Made by a program: the position numbers and the translations under genes. This document shows positions 1 through 10,350 of a stretch of 64,000 nt of DNA, one piece after another. Position 1 is the first letter of the stretch; each line of letters begins with the position of its first letter. Source of the stretch: CAVPMW01 sp963706515 (GTDB taxonomy: Bacteria > Chloroflexota > Anaerolineae > Anaerolineales > UBA4823); NCBI GenBank assembly GCA_963706515.1, contig CAVPMW010000018.1:62001-126000 (forward strand). Direction: 5' to 3'. Below the pieces are notes generated by a model. The model was not told where the DNA came from. It saw only the letters and a program-made list of their open reading frames with translations, and did no database searches.

Positions 1-3000
1 ATCTCGGATGTACCCGACGGGACAGCACCGTTGGCTTCCAGCCAGGTGCAGGTTAACTTATCTGAGACCAGCGACCCCCTGGGTCGAGCGGTAACGTTTA
101 CTCTCGATCACCCATTAACCCTCGACCCAGCAAAAGATTACGCGATGACCATCGAGCTGGCAGGCGCAGCAGAAGCTGCCTCGGTGGATAGCCCGATCGA
201 ATTGGTGATCCAGGGCAGCTCTGGGAGTTTTTCACAGGAAATCCCCCCTCAAAACCTGGTCATTCGCTCCAGTATTCCCGCCGCAGCTGTGTTCCAGCCA
301 GAGACCTCCGGTGTGCTGTCCGATATCTATATCGACCAGATCAGCGACATTAGCGGCAGTGGAAAGCCGAAGACAATTTCAGTCAACCTAAACGGCCCTA
401 CTGAGCAGGGCTCACAAGGTCAAAATGATGCGAGTGGTGGGAATGAAAATCAAGACACCGCGATCGCTGGCACGCTGACGTTCGATCCAGCCGCCCAGGG
501 CAATTCCCGCTACCACATCCAGCTGGAAACACCGATTCCAGTTCAAGCCGGTGAAAGATACCAGATACAGCTTTCGCTGCTTGCCGATGAAGGCATGCTC
601 AACTTGAACGGTGGCGCCCTGGCTAACGAGGGCGATTGGGATGACGGGTTACCGCTGCGTATGGATGGGTATGATCCCTTCGGTGGTTTATATCCAACCG
701 ATTTAAATTTCAATATGTATCTCGACGACAATCCCGATAAGCTGGCGCGCTTCGAGCGGATCCTCGACCAATCAGAATACCTGGTAATCACCTCCAACCG
801 GCAGTGGGGAAGCCTGCCACGCATACCCGAGCGCTTCCCGATGACCACCGTTTATTATCGCAACTTGTTGGGCTGCCCGGAGGACAAAGCAATCGGCTGG
901 TGTTATTCGGTAGCCAAGCCTGGTATGTTCAAAGGCGCCTTAGGCTACGACCTGGTGCAGACCTTCCAGAATGACCCCAAGATCGGACCCTTTCAGATCA
1001 ACGACCAGTTTGCTGAGGAAGCTTTCACGGTATACGACCACCCTAAAGTGCTGGTGTTTAAGAAGAACGCAGACTACAACCCTCAGAAAGTCGCCGATAT
1101 CTTGGGAGCGGTGGATTTCAGCCACGTCCTGCGCCTGCCGCCTATCCAATTTCCACCCCACCCTGCCGACCTGATGCTGCCCATAGACCGGCTGGCTGCT
1201 CAGCGTTTGGGCGGCACCTGGGCTGAGCTATTTGATACCAGCCGGATTATTAACCTCTATCCTGGCCTCGCGGCAGTCCTTTGGTACGTATGCGTTTTCT
1301 TATTGGGCTTGATCGTCTTCCCAATCCTGCATTGGATTCTTCCTGGTTTAACGGATAAAGGCTACCCACTGGCGCGCACAGCAGGGATGCTGCTGCTTTC
1401 GTACTTTGCCTGGCTTCTCGGCTCGTACCAGGTCCCATTCACGCGTACAACCATCGGCTTGATCATTCTTGGACTCGTAATTGTAGGGCTGCTGGTCTAC
1501 AATTTTTAGATGGAAGGCATTAGAGCAATACCTGCGAGAGAACTGGAAATATATCCTGGTTGTGGAAGGCATCGCCCTGGCATTCTTCCTCGTAGATATT
1601 GGCATCCGTCTTGGCAATCCGGACTTGTGGCATCCCTTCAAGGGCGGTGAAAAACCGATGGATTTTTCGTATTTCAATGCCGTCCTAAAGAGTACTTCCT
1701 TCCCTCCATTCGATCCATGGTATGCAGGTGGTTATCTCAATTATTATTATTATGGTTTTGTTTTCGTCGGTACCCTGGTCAAGCTGTTAGGAATCGTCCC
1801 CTCAATTGCTTATAACCTGATCCTTCCGACGGTATTCACCCTCATTGCACTCGGCGGTTTTTCCATCGGGTATAACCTGATTGCTGGCCGGCGCAACGGA
1901 GATCAGATCAGTGAGTCTCCACCCAACGGCAAGCCAAAAAAATTACAGTGGTACCCCATACTCATTGGTTTAGCGACCGCAATCGCCATCGTTGTCCTGG
2001 GCAATTTGGGCACGGTCAAGATGATCTATCAAGGCTACCAACGCCTGGCAGCTCCCGAGGGGAAAATCGAAGACTTCAACTCTGGTGAACCGCCTGACCT
2101 GGTCGGTTGAGGGATTTGGGAAAGTTTTGTCTGGCGATGCATTACCCTATGGCATTGGCGACTGGTACTGGAATCCGAGCCGGGCTATTCCAGCGCCCAA
2201 CGACGTCGAACCGATCACGGAGTTCCCCTTCTTTACAGTCTTATATGGGGATCCACATGCACACCTCTTCGCTATCCCCATCGCCCTGCTCGCATTAGCC
2301 TGGATCGTTGGGGTGTTGCTCGGCAAAGGAAAATGGAAGAATTTCCTGGCAGCCGCGTGCAGCTTCTTCATCGGAGCGTTAGCCATCGGGGCGTTACAGC
2401 CTACCAACACCTTCGACATGTATACCTATCTACCCCTGGCTGTGGTCGTCATTGCCTATACTTTCCTGTGTTATTTCGAAATCTCTCCGCGTTCATTGCA
2501 GCGCTGGACTTTTTTGAAAGGTGTACCCACCTGGCTTTACCGCTGCGTTGCAGCAGTCCTTGCTATCCTGGCGCTGCTGGTACTTTCTCGCTTGCTCTAC
2601 CAACCTTTCCGAGATTGGTTCACATTGGGCTACACCAGGGTGGATTTATGGGAAGGCACGCGGACCCCGCTGGTTGCCTACCTGACCCATTGGGGTTTAT
2701 TCCTGTTCGTGATCGTCTCCTGGATGGTCTGGGAGACATACCACTGGATGGCCAGCACCCCCCTCGCCTCAGTGCGTAAGCTGGAACCTTACCGCGGCTT
2801 GATCTTCCTTGGAGCGTTGATCGTCCTGCTGACCATGTTTGCGATCATCGCCTTGGGCGGTAAGATCGCCTGGCTGGTCTATCCCCTGGCTGCCTGGGCG
2901 GGCGTATTGTTATTACGTCCGGGCACCTCAGATGAAAAACGATTTGTCCTCTTCCTGGTAGGCACCGGATTGGTGCTGACTACAGTCGTGGAAGTGGTTG

Positions 3001-3752
3001 TCTTCCGCGGAGATGTTGGGAGGATGAACACTGTCTTCAAGATATACTTGCAGGTGTGGACGTTCTTTGCCATCGCCGCAGCCACCGGTTTGGGTTGGAT
3101 AATTCCTTCGCTCTCTCGCTGGAAAGCAGGTTGGCGCACTGCCTGGGAGATCGCCCTGGCTGCGTTGGTATTTGGCGCCGCACTCTATCCTCTGATGGGG
3201 AGTATGGCTAAAATCAAGGACCGCATGGCTCCGGATGCGCCGCACACCCTGGACGGGATGGCTTTCATGAACTATGCCACTTATGACGAACGCTGGGGCA
3301 AGATGGACCTCAGCCAGGATTACCGCGCCATCCGCTGGCTGCAAGAGAATGTGAAAGGCTCGCCAGTGATCGTTGAGGCTAACCTGCGCGACCTGTACCG
3401 CTGGGGCTCGCGCATGTCCATCTATACCGGCTTACCCGGAGTGGTAGGTTGGGAATGGCACCAACAGCAACAGCGAGCAGCCCTTCCAGGCACCTGGGTA
3501 AGCGACCGCATTGCTGAGATCGATGACTTTTACCAGACGATGGATATCAGCCGCGCTCGGGATTTCTTAAAGAAATATGATGTCCGTTATATCATTTTGG
3601 GTCAGCAAGAGCGCGGCCATTACTACACCCCCGATAACAGCCAGGGATTGGATAAGTTTGCTGCTTTCAACGGGGTATACTGGCGCGAGGTCTATCGAGA
3701 CGGCGACACGGTAATCTATGAAGTAATCGAGCCGCCGGCGGGGTCATCTTAG
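1..3752 (+). CDS. DUF2298 (YYYxG) membrane protein, 5' partial, two frameshifts
   Basis: The reading frame is open to the left edge, so the start lies outside the window. The first ~400 visible residues form an extracytoplasmic region that ends in a stretch typical of GT-C/PMT-like proteins (YYRNLLG, then TVYDHPKVLVFKK). A DUF2298 membrane domain follows, with the GGEKPMDF and NYYYYG motifs and GDPHAHLFAIP. The gene is read in three pieces (1-1509, about 1502-2110, about 2085-3752). Dropping one T from the T5 run at 1503-1507 and one base near 2097-2110 restores a continuous protein that parallels the intact paralogue immediately downstream. The likely role is transfer or handling of lipid-linked sugars at the cytoplasmic membrane, inferred only from the family. 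The breaks may be sequence error or true decay. Confidence 0.75.
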
Positions 3753-3781
3753 GTAGATTCTAGAAATACCATGATTGCGGG

Positions 3782-6412
3782 ATGCAGCCAATAGCGAACT
3801 CTATCCAGGTATTTTTATGGTGGCTGGTCATGCTGGCGCTTGGCTGGGCGGTATTTCCAATTTTGTTCCGTGTCTTCCGTTGGCTTCCGGACCGGGGGTT
3901 TAGTTTTTCCAAGGCAGCCGGGTTGCTGCTCACCAGCTATCTCGTATGGTTGGGAGCTTCGACTGGCTTCTTAAGAAATGACAGTGGAAGCTTTCTGGTT
4001 GCCCTGGGTATCCTCATCGCAATTTCCCTTTGGCTCCTCTTCCGCCAGCGCGGGCGGGACGAAGCAGCCAACGACCTTTCTCTGAGTGGGTTCCTCCGTC
4101 AAAATAAAAACTTGATCCTGGCTGTGGAAATATTGTTTGCCGTGGCTTTCCTTGCCTGGGCGCTGCTGCGTGCCTATGCACCGGATAAGGTAATGAGCGC
4201 TGGCGGAGAGAAGTTCATGGAAATGGCATTCCTGAACGGGACTTTGAACAGCCCGAACTTTCCTCCGATCGATCCCTGGCTATCTGGCTATGCCATTTCC
4301 TACTACTACTATGGCTACGTTATGCTGGCCCTCCTGACTCGCTTGACCGGTGCCGTGGCTGGGGTAGGCTTCGACTTGTATGATGCACTGCTCTTCGCCC
4401 TCACCATAATTGGATCCTTCGGCGTCGTTTATAACCTGGTCGCTTTAAGCCGTAAACCGGGAAAGGGCGCATCCGTTCCAATCGGGTTTGGACTTCTGGC
4501 GAGCTTCTTCGTAGCCTTGCTCGGCAACCTGGAGGGGTTCCTCGAATCGCTGTATGCGCGCGGCGCCGTTTCGCTTGCATTCTGGAAATGGATCGACGTC
4601 CCAGGGTTGCTGGATAACCCGGTAACGGGCTCCTGGTTCCCAGGTGGCAGTAATGGCTGGTGGTGGTGGCGGGCTTCGCGTGTGATTCAAGACCGTGACC
4701 TGCTGTACCAGCCGCTGGGGCTCAGTCCAATCAACGAATTCCCCTTTTTTAGCTTTTTATTGGGAGACAACCACCCGCACGTCCTGGCGCTGCCATTCGT
4801 ATTGCTGGCGATAGGTCTGGGTTTAAATCTGCTCGTGGGAACCCTTGCCCGGAATAAAACCCTCTCCGAAGACCACCCCTCTCCTCCCTGGTGGCATGTA
4901 ATCGCCAACAGCATGCATGGAAGTTGGCCGTTATTCATTTTTTATTCGCTCTCGCTTGGCGCGTTGGGTTTTCTCAATACCTGGGATATGCCTATCTATG
5001 TCGGTATGGTTACCCTGACATATGGTATTGCTTGCTATGCGCAATCCAAGACGGTTAACCGCGAGCTAATGCTAAAGGTGTTGGCCCTGGGCGGCAGCTT
5101 GCTCGTGGCAAGTATCGGCTTGTATATTCCGTTTTACGTGAGCTTTCACTCGCAGGCGGGTGGAATCCTTCCCTACGTTTTTCCCCCTACCCGGCTGCCG
5201 CAGTACCTGGTCATGTTTGGGACCTACATATTTTTGATCAGTGCAGTTTTGATCGCATATATCCTGTGGATCAAACGCCACAAATATCAGACACACCTTT
5301 TCCGCTCGCTACTGAAGAGCTGGGGAATCGTGGTCGGGGTTTGCCTGATTTTGATTGCAGTGCTCATCTCAGCCGGCTATCTCAGCCTGTCGGCAAGCCG
5401 GTTGGTGAATAACGGACAGCTTGACCCTTCTTTGCAAAATGCTCTAGGCGGTAGCGACCTTGCTCAGGTTCTGCAATCGTTCGTCTATTCGCGGCTTACC
5501 GATCCCTGGCTGTTTTTACTGGCTACACTTCTGATTGCTTTCGCCTTGACAAACCTGGCGATCTCTGCGAAAACTTACCGTGGGGATTCTTCAGTCGATG
5601 AGCTCTCACAGCCGCTGCCAGCTGACTGGTTCGTATTTCTGATGATTTTCACCGGTCTCGCGCTCACCTTTTTCGTCGAAATCGCTTATTTGCGGGACAG
5701 CTTCATGGCACGCATGAACACCGTCTTTAAATTTTATTTCCAGGGTTGGGTCCTGATGGGATTATCCAGCGCCTATGGTCTATGGTGGCTGTCTGAACGT
5801 GGGAAAGTGGTCATAGGGCGGATAGGATATGCCTTGATCGTTACAGGGGTTATTTTGCTGGTCTTTGCAGGGAGTGTTTACACCGTATTTGCCGGCTACA
5901 GCCGGGTGAACGGATTTCGCACCGCTGCGAACCTGGATGGAACGTCCAATCTCCGCGCGGACAGTCCTGACGATTGGGCTGCCATCGACTGGCTGCGCAA
6001 CGAGATGGTCGTTCAGCGCCAGGAAGGAAACTTCCAGCTCCCGGTCATCCTGGAAGCGCCAGGGAAATCATATAATTATGAGGGCCGGATCAGTGCGTTT
6101 TCCGGAGTCCCGGCCTTATTGGGCTGGTCTCTCCACGAAGGTCAATGGCGTGGAAATTATACAGAACAAGGCGTACGCGAGCCGGACATCGATACTATAT
6201 ATTCGACGCCGGATGCCAGCCTTGCCCTCGAGCTGCTGCACAATTGGAACGTCAAATACGTCGTGGTTGGTCAGCCAGAAATTAATTACATCCAAACGGT
6301 GTGCCAGACTCCTGGGCGTGCCTGTAATCTTGCCAGCGCCTTGCGGAAATTTGAGCTTGCTTTAACTCCTGTATTTCAGCAGGGAAATACAACAATTTAT
6401 TTAGTACCCTGA
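3782..6412 (+). CDS. DUF2298 (Chlor_Arch_YYY) multi-pass membrane protein
   Basis: This is an intact 876-residue, strongly hydrophobic protein with about a dozen or more membrane segments. The family hallmarks are present: GGEKFMEMAFLNG near residue 140, SYYYYGY near 177, GDNHPHVLALPF near 330 and RMNTVFKFYFQ near 643. The C-terminal ~170 residues look extracytoplasmic (EAPGKSYNYEGRISAFSG; WNVKYVVVGQ). Length and motifs match full-length single-domain members. It starts with ATG 29 bases after the preceding paralogue and is probably co-transcribed with it. The biochemical function of the family is not established; GT-C-like envelope glycosylation is the usual guess. Confidence in the family is high and in the function low. 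Confidence 0.85.
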   Translation: MQPIANSIQVFLWWLVMLALGWAVFPILFRVFRWLPDRGFSFSKAAGLLLTSYLVWLGASTGFLRNDSGSFLVALGILIAISLWLLFRQRGRDEAANDLSLSGFLRQNKNLILAVEILFAVAFLAWALLRAYAPDKVMSAGGEKFMEMAFLNGTLNSPNFPPIDPWLSGYAISYYYYGYVMLALLTRLTGAVAGVGFDLYDALLFALTIIGSFGVVYNLVALSRKPGKGASVPIGFGLLASFFVALLGNLEGFLESLYARGAVSLAFWKWIDVPGLLDNPVTGSWFPGGSNGWWWWRASRVIQDRDLLYQPLGLSPINEFPFFSFLLGDNHPHVLALPFVLLAIGLGLNLLVGTLARNKTLSEDHPSPPWWHVIANSMHGSWPLFIFYSLSLGALGFLNTWDMPIYVGMVTLTYGIACYAQSKTVNRELMLKVLALGGSLLVASIGLYIPFYVSFHSQAGGILPYVFPPTRLPQYLVMFGTYIFLISAVLIAYILWIKRHKYQTHLFRSLLKSWGIVVGVCLILIAVLISAGYLSLSASRLVNNGQLDPSLQNALGGSDLAQVLQSFVYSRLTDPWLFLLATLLIAFALTNLAISAKTYRGDSSVDELSQPLPADWFVFLMIFTGLALTFFVEIAYLRDSFMARMNTVFKFYFQGWVLMGLSSAYGLWWLSERGKVVIGRIGYALIVTGVILLVFAGSVYTVFAGYSRVNGFRTAANLDGTSNLRADSPDDWAAIDWLRNEMVVQRQEGNFQLPVILEAPGKSYNYEGRISAFSGVPALLGWSLHEGQWRGNYTEQGVREPDIDTIYSTPDASLALELLHNWNVKYVVVGQPEINYIQTVCQTPGRACNLASALRKFELALTPVFQQGNTTIYLVP

Positions 6413-6455
6413 AAATGGAAGTTCAGGTATACTGCCAAATATCCTGGGTTTGTCG

Positions 6456-8198
6456 ATGGACTTGCAAAAAATCAAACTCGAACACGTATTATTCCTGCTG
6501 GCGTTCCTGATCGGATTGGGTGTGCGCCTGCTCAATCTCGGCGCTGTACCGCTCTCGGATGCCGAGGCGACCTGGGCATTACAGGCTCTACATATCGCCA
6601 GAGGACTTACTGCGGCAGGAACATTTACTCCTGGTCCCCAGCCGGGTTATCTCGCCTTGACTGGAGCCTTATTTGCTGTTGTAGAAGCGAACAACGCCCT
6701 GGCGCGTTTGTGGCCTGCTCTGGCGGGCTCATTATTGGTATTTTTACCGCTCCTATTCCGCCCTCAGATACCGCGCAATGCCGGCTTGATCCTCGCCTTC
6801 GCCCTGGCTCTCGACCCCGGGCTGGTGACTGCCTCGCGCATGGTCGGCAGCCCAATCCCTGCGCTCAGCTTTAGCTTGCTTGCGGCGGGTTGGTTCTATC
6901 AACGGAAACCAATTTTGGCAGGTATATTTTTGGGGCTGGCAATGCTCTCCGGTCCGTCATTTATTATGGGCTTGACCATTTTAGGGATCAGCTGGCTGAT
7001 CTATTACCTGACCAGTCGCACGCAGCTCCAATCCGAAGAGAACGAGCTGTTCTCTCTGCCCAGTCTCACCCGGCAAGCTGGCGTCACCATTTTCATCACC
7101 GCCGGGATCACTCTTGTGCTCTTTGCTACCATTTTCTTGCTTTTCAGGCAAGGTCTGGCAGCCTGGGCAGGATCTATAGGAGCATTCCTCCAGGGATTGC
7201 TGGAGCTGCCAGTCGTTCCACCCCAAAGGCTGATTGCGATCCTGCTGGTGTTTCAGATCTTCCCGGTTATATTCGCTCTCTTGCGTATTATCGCCAGCGT
7301 ATACCAGCGAAATTTTTCGGGAATTACCAGGCTGCTAACCATCTGGCTGGTTACAGCCCTTGTTATGCTGTTGATTTATCCTTCACGGCAAGCCATCGAT
7401 CTGGTATGGGTAATCGTGCCGTTATGGGGATTAGCTGCAATTGAAATGGATCGCCTTTTCCAGGGTGCTACTCAGCCCCTGGTTGCTTTAGGAGAGGCGG
7501 CGCTCATCGTCATTCTGTCAGGACTGCTCTGGTTCAATCTGGCTGGCTTGAGCCGCGGGGTACCGGATCCGACCAGCGAGCAGGCTCGCTACATCCTTAT
7601 GCTTGGAGTGATCGGCCTGTGGGCATTAACCGCAATACTCGTAACCCTCGGTTGGTCCTGGTCGACTGCCCGTTTGGGTTTGGCTCTTGGGTTGGCTTTA
7701 GCGGCAAGCCTGTATACATTCAGCGCCATGTGGGGCGCTGCGCAGGAAAGGTTTAATCAACCCCAGGAGCTGTGGAATTCCAGTTCAGCGGCAGGGCAGG
7801 CTGATCTTCTTTTGAAAACAATAAAAGATTTGTCTGAATGGACGGTTGGAACACCCCAGGGGATCGATATCCAGATCGCAGCCAACTCGCCAGCTTTAGA
7901 ATGGCTCTTACGGGATTACACCAATATAAAAGTTGTGTCTGCACTTCCCAGCACTGAGCAGCCAGCGCTGATTATCACCCACCAGGAAGACCAGCCACCC
8001 GCGCTGACCGCAGCCTATCGCGGCCAGGATTTCGACTGGTGGATCTATCCCGGTTGGACAGGTCCATTGCCGTCCGATCTGACTTCATGGCTGACATTCC
8101 GGAATGCTCCCTTGCAAACCCAGCAAATAATCCTGTGGGCGCGCAGTGATCTTTTCCCTGGAGCGGCGCCATTAAGCTCCAACCAACCAGCTCCCTGA
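6456..8198 (+). CDS. GT-C/GT39-like membrane glycosyltransferase-family protein
   Basis: A protein of about 580 residues with roughly 12 hydrophobic segments and a short soluble C-terminus. The N-terminal FLIGLGVRLLNLG...LSDAEATWAL region resembles the first luminal loop of GT39-like enzymes, where an acidic residue (here D/E in SDAEA) is catalytic. I chose ATG 6456; an in-frame TTG lies at 6450. It sits 43 bases after the DUF2298 gene and just before cmk. The combination of DUF2298 proteins with such a protein suggests a shared envelope-glycan role, by inference. The substrate cannot be read from sequence. Confidence 0.65.
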   Translation: MDLQKIKLEHVLFLLAFLIGLGVRLLNLGAVPLSDAEATWALQALHIARGLTAAGTFTPGPQPGYLALTGALFAVVEANNALARLWPALAGSLLVFLPLLFRPQIPRNAGLILAFALALDPGLVTASRMVGSPIPALSFSLLAAGWFYQRKPILAGIFLGLAMLSGPSFIMGLTILGISWLIYYLTSRTQLQSEENELFSLPSLTRQAGVTIFITAGITLVLFATIFLLFRQGLAAWAGSIGAFLQGLLELPVVPPQRLIAILLVFQIFPVIFALLRIIASVYQRNFSGITRLLTIWLVTALVMLLIYPSRQAIDLVWVIVPLWGLAAIEMDRLFQGATQPLVALGEAALIVILSGLLWFNLAGLSRGVPDPTSEQARYILMLGVIGLWALTAILVTLGWSWSTARLGLALGLALAASLYTFSAMWGAAQERFNQPQELWNSSSAAGQADLLLKTIKDLSEWTVGTPQGIDIQIAANSPALEWLLRDYTNIKVVSALPSTEQPALIITHQEDQPPALTAAYRGQDFDWWIYPGWTGPLPSDLTSWLTFRNAPLQTQQIILWARSDLFPGAAPLSSNQPAP

Positions 8199-8225
8199 GG
8201 GTAATGATTCTCCGGCGATCGAAAA

Positions 8226-8921
8226 ATGATGATGACTACCGTCCATACGATTGCCATTGACGGCCCGGCTGCATCCGGAAAGTCTACTCTGGGTAAGCGC
8301 CTGGCAGATTGGCTGGGCTACCTCTTCTTCGACACGGGTGTCATGTACCGCGCGGTTACCTACAAAGCAATTTCAGGCGGCCTGGATGTGAACGACGAGC
8401 AAGCAGTTACCCAACTGGCACAAGAGATCCAGATCGATGTCAAGCCGCCATCGGCAAATGACGGACGTACTTCGGATGTGTGGGCTGACGGTGAGAATAT
8501 CACCTGGGATATTCGCACTCCGGAAGTCGAAGCCTACGTTTCGCTGGTTTCTGCCTACGCCGGCGTCCGCCAGGCGATGGCTGCTACTCAGCGCAAGATT
8601 GGTTTGCGCGGGCGGGTGGTGATGGTGGGACGCGATATCGGGACTGTTGTTCTGCCCGAAGCGCATGTAAAAATCTACCTGGAAGCTTCTGTGGAAGAAC
8701 GCGCCATGCGCAGGTACACAGAGCTCTGCCAGTGGGGGGAGCCTGCCGACTACGCCCAGATATTGGAAGCCATGCGCAGCCGGGATCAAATCGACTCTAC
8801 CCGCGCAGTTTCACCGCTGCGTCCCGCACAGGATGCGATTATACTTAATTCAGATGGTCTAAACAGCGACCAGGTGTTTAAGCAAGCGCTGAGTTTGATA
8901 AACTTACCGGCACCGAATTAG
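8226..8921 (+). CDS. cmk: Cytidylate kinase
   Basis: Phosphorylates CMP/dCMP with ATP in the cytoplasm. The P-loop GPAASGKST lies at residues 13-21, followed by the family's FFDTGVMYRAVT segment near 36-47. GRDIGTVVLPEA near 137 and the R-rich lid (RAMRRYTEL) are also present, as is the DSTRAVSPLRPA segment that contacts CMP. The length of 231 aa is normal. The start is the first of three consecutive Met codons. The gene lies upstream of three plsC-like genes, a common cmk-plsC arrangement that supports phospholipid supply (CMP recycling) plus acyl transfer. Confidence 0.95.
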   Translation: MMMTTVHTIAIDGPAASGKSTLGKRLADWLGYLFFDTGVMYRAVTYKAISGGLDVNDEQAVTQLAQEIQIDVKPPSANDGRTSDVWADGENITWDIRTPEVEAYVSLVSAYAGVRQAMAATQRKIGLRGRVVMVGRDIGTVVLPEAHVKIYLEASVEERAMRRYTELCQWGEPADYAQILEAMRSRDQIDSTRAVSPLRPAQDAIILNSDGLNSDQVFKQALSLINLPAPN

Positions 8922-8933
8922 CTTGACCCTTCT

Positions 8934-9632
8934 ATGGCGGAATTCCATCCAGTTTATAAGGTTCCATTCAGCACCCAGCTCCGCCGCTCTAGCTTGCGTC
9001 CCATCTTCAGGCTGATCTTCCATTTACTGGCGCGGGTAACCATCACTGGCAGGGAAAACGTTCCGCCTCGTGGGGCTTACCTGATCACGATTAACCACGT
9101 ATCAACGTATGATCCCCCTTTTGCGCTGGCATTCTGGCCAACCGCACCCGAAGCCGTGGGCGCTGTCGATATCTGGAGGCGACCGGGACAAAGACAGCTG
9201 GCAATCTGGTATGGTGGAATCCCTGTCCATCGCGGTGAGTTTGACCGCAGTCTCCTCGATAAGATGACTTCGATTTTATTATCTGGCAGACCAATAATAA
9301 TCGCCCCTGAAGGAGAACGCTCTCATGTTCCTGGGATGCAAAGAGGCTTTCCCGGGGTAGCCTACGTGATGGATCGTACAGGGGTCCCGGTTATTCCAGT
9401 TGGAATTATCGGCACCACAGATGACTTCATGGAGAGAGCGCTGCATTTCACCAGGCCCCATCTGGAAATGCGCATCGGCAAGCCATTCCACCTGCCACCC
9501 ATCTCAGGGTCCGGTCACGTTCGCCAGGAATCTCGGCAGCATAATGCCGATTTAATCATGCTGGCAATTGCTGAGTTGCTGCCTGAAGAATACCGGGGTG
9601 TTTACAGCTCAAATCACTATGGATCCCAATAA
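8934..9632 (+). CDS. PlsC-family 1-acyl-glycerol-3-phosphate acyltransferase (copy 1)
   Basis: 232 residues of the PlsC fold. Motif I is NHVSTYD (catalytic His and Asp), motif II is GGIPVHRGEFDR, motif III is APEGERSH (EGE in place of the usual EGT) and motif IV is GVPVIPVGI. It has a short hydrophobic N-terminal helix (LIFHLLARV) for membrane association. It begins 13 bases after cmk and its end overlaps the possible upstream extension of copy 2. It probably makes phosphatidic acid or another acyl-glycerol lipid. Having three paralogues in a row suggests different acyl donors or acceptors (inference). Confidence 0.88.
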   Translation: MAEFHPVYKVPFSTQLRRSSLRPIFRLIFHLLARVTITGRENVPPRGAYLITINHVSTYDPPFALAFWPTAPEAVGAVDIWRRPGQRQLAIWYGGIPVHRGEFDRSLLDKMTSILLSGRPIIIAPEGERSHVPGMQRGFPGVAYVMDRTGVPVIPVGIIGTTDDFMERALHFTRPHLEMRIGKPFHLPPISGSGHVRQESRQHNADLIMLAIAELLPEEYRGVYSSNHYGSQ

Positions 9633-10350
9633 ACCCCTCAGCACGGTATACCATCGCGACATCACTCGCCTGCCGGAGCTTACGCTTGCCCGTCGTGTCT
9701 TCCGCAAGGTCATCCATGGAATCGGGAATGTGGTGGTGCACATTTTTACGCGTATCCAGGAGATTGGATTCGAGAATATTCCCGCAAACGGTCCCGCGTT
9801 GATCGTGTTTAATCATCTGGGAGATTCCGATGTACTTATTGGAGGATCAATGCTGCCTGTCCAGGCTGAGGCATTGGCTAAGGTGGAGCTATTCGATATG
9901 CCATTTATCGGTAAATTCCTGGATGCCTACGGAGTAATCTGGGTTCACCGTGGTCAGCCGGATCGAAAAGCTCTGCGGATCGCCTTACGCGGTCTGGCGG
10001 AAGGACGCTTTATCGCCATAGCTCCGGAAGCACGCGAAAGCACTACCGGCGGCCTGGAGCCCGGCACCGAGGGTGCAGCTTACCTGGCTTTGAAGGCGGC
10101 AGTAGCGGTAGTTCCAGTCACCTTAACCGGGACCGAGAACTGGCGGATCTTTGGCAATATGAAACGATTCCACCGGACTCGGGTTACAATGGAAGTAGGG
10201 ACTTGCTTCTATCTAGATCAAGAAGCTGATTTCAGGTCCTCGGTCAAAAAGGGTACCGAAAAGATTATGGTTGCACTGGCAAACCAACTACCAGAAAATT
10301 ACCGGGGCGCTTACCAGCACCACCCGGAGGTTGCTGTTGGACGTGAGTAG
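9619..10350 (+). CDS. PlsC-family acyltransferase (copy 2)
   Basis: I chose ATG 9619 (MDPNKPLSTVY), which overlaps the end of copy 1 by 14 bases; the frame is open back to 9568. The family motifs are NHLGDSD (motif I), YGVIWVHRGQPDR (motif II) and VVPVTLTGTEN (motif IV). Motif III reads APEARES, so the canonical EGT/EGE is EAR here, a substitution in the acyl-acceptor phosphate-binding region. About 243 residues, normal for the family. It is translationally coupled with its neighbours. The altered motif III makes the substrate uncertain. Confidence 0.85.
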   Translation: MDPNKPLSTVYHRDITRLPELTLARRVFRKVIHGIGNVVVHIFTRIQEIGFENIPANGPALIVFNHLGDSDVLIGGSMLPVQAEALAKVELFDMPFIGKFLDAYGVIWVHRGQPDRKALRIALRGLAEGRFIAIAPEARESTTGGLEPGTEGAAYLALKAAVAVVPVTLTGTENWRIFGNMKRFHRTRVTMEVGTCFYLDQEADFRSSVKKGTEKIMVALANQLPENYRGAYQHHPEVAVGRE

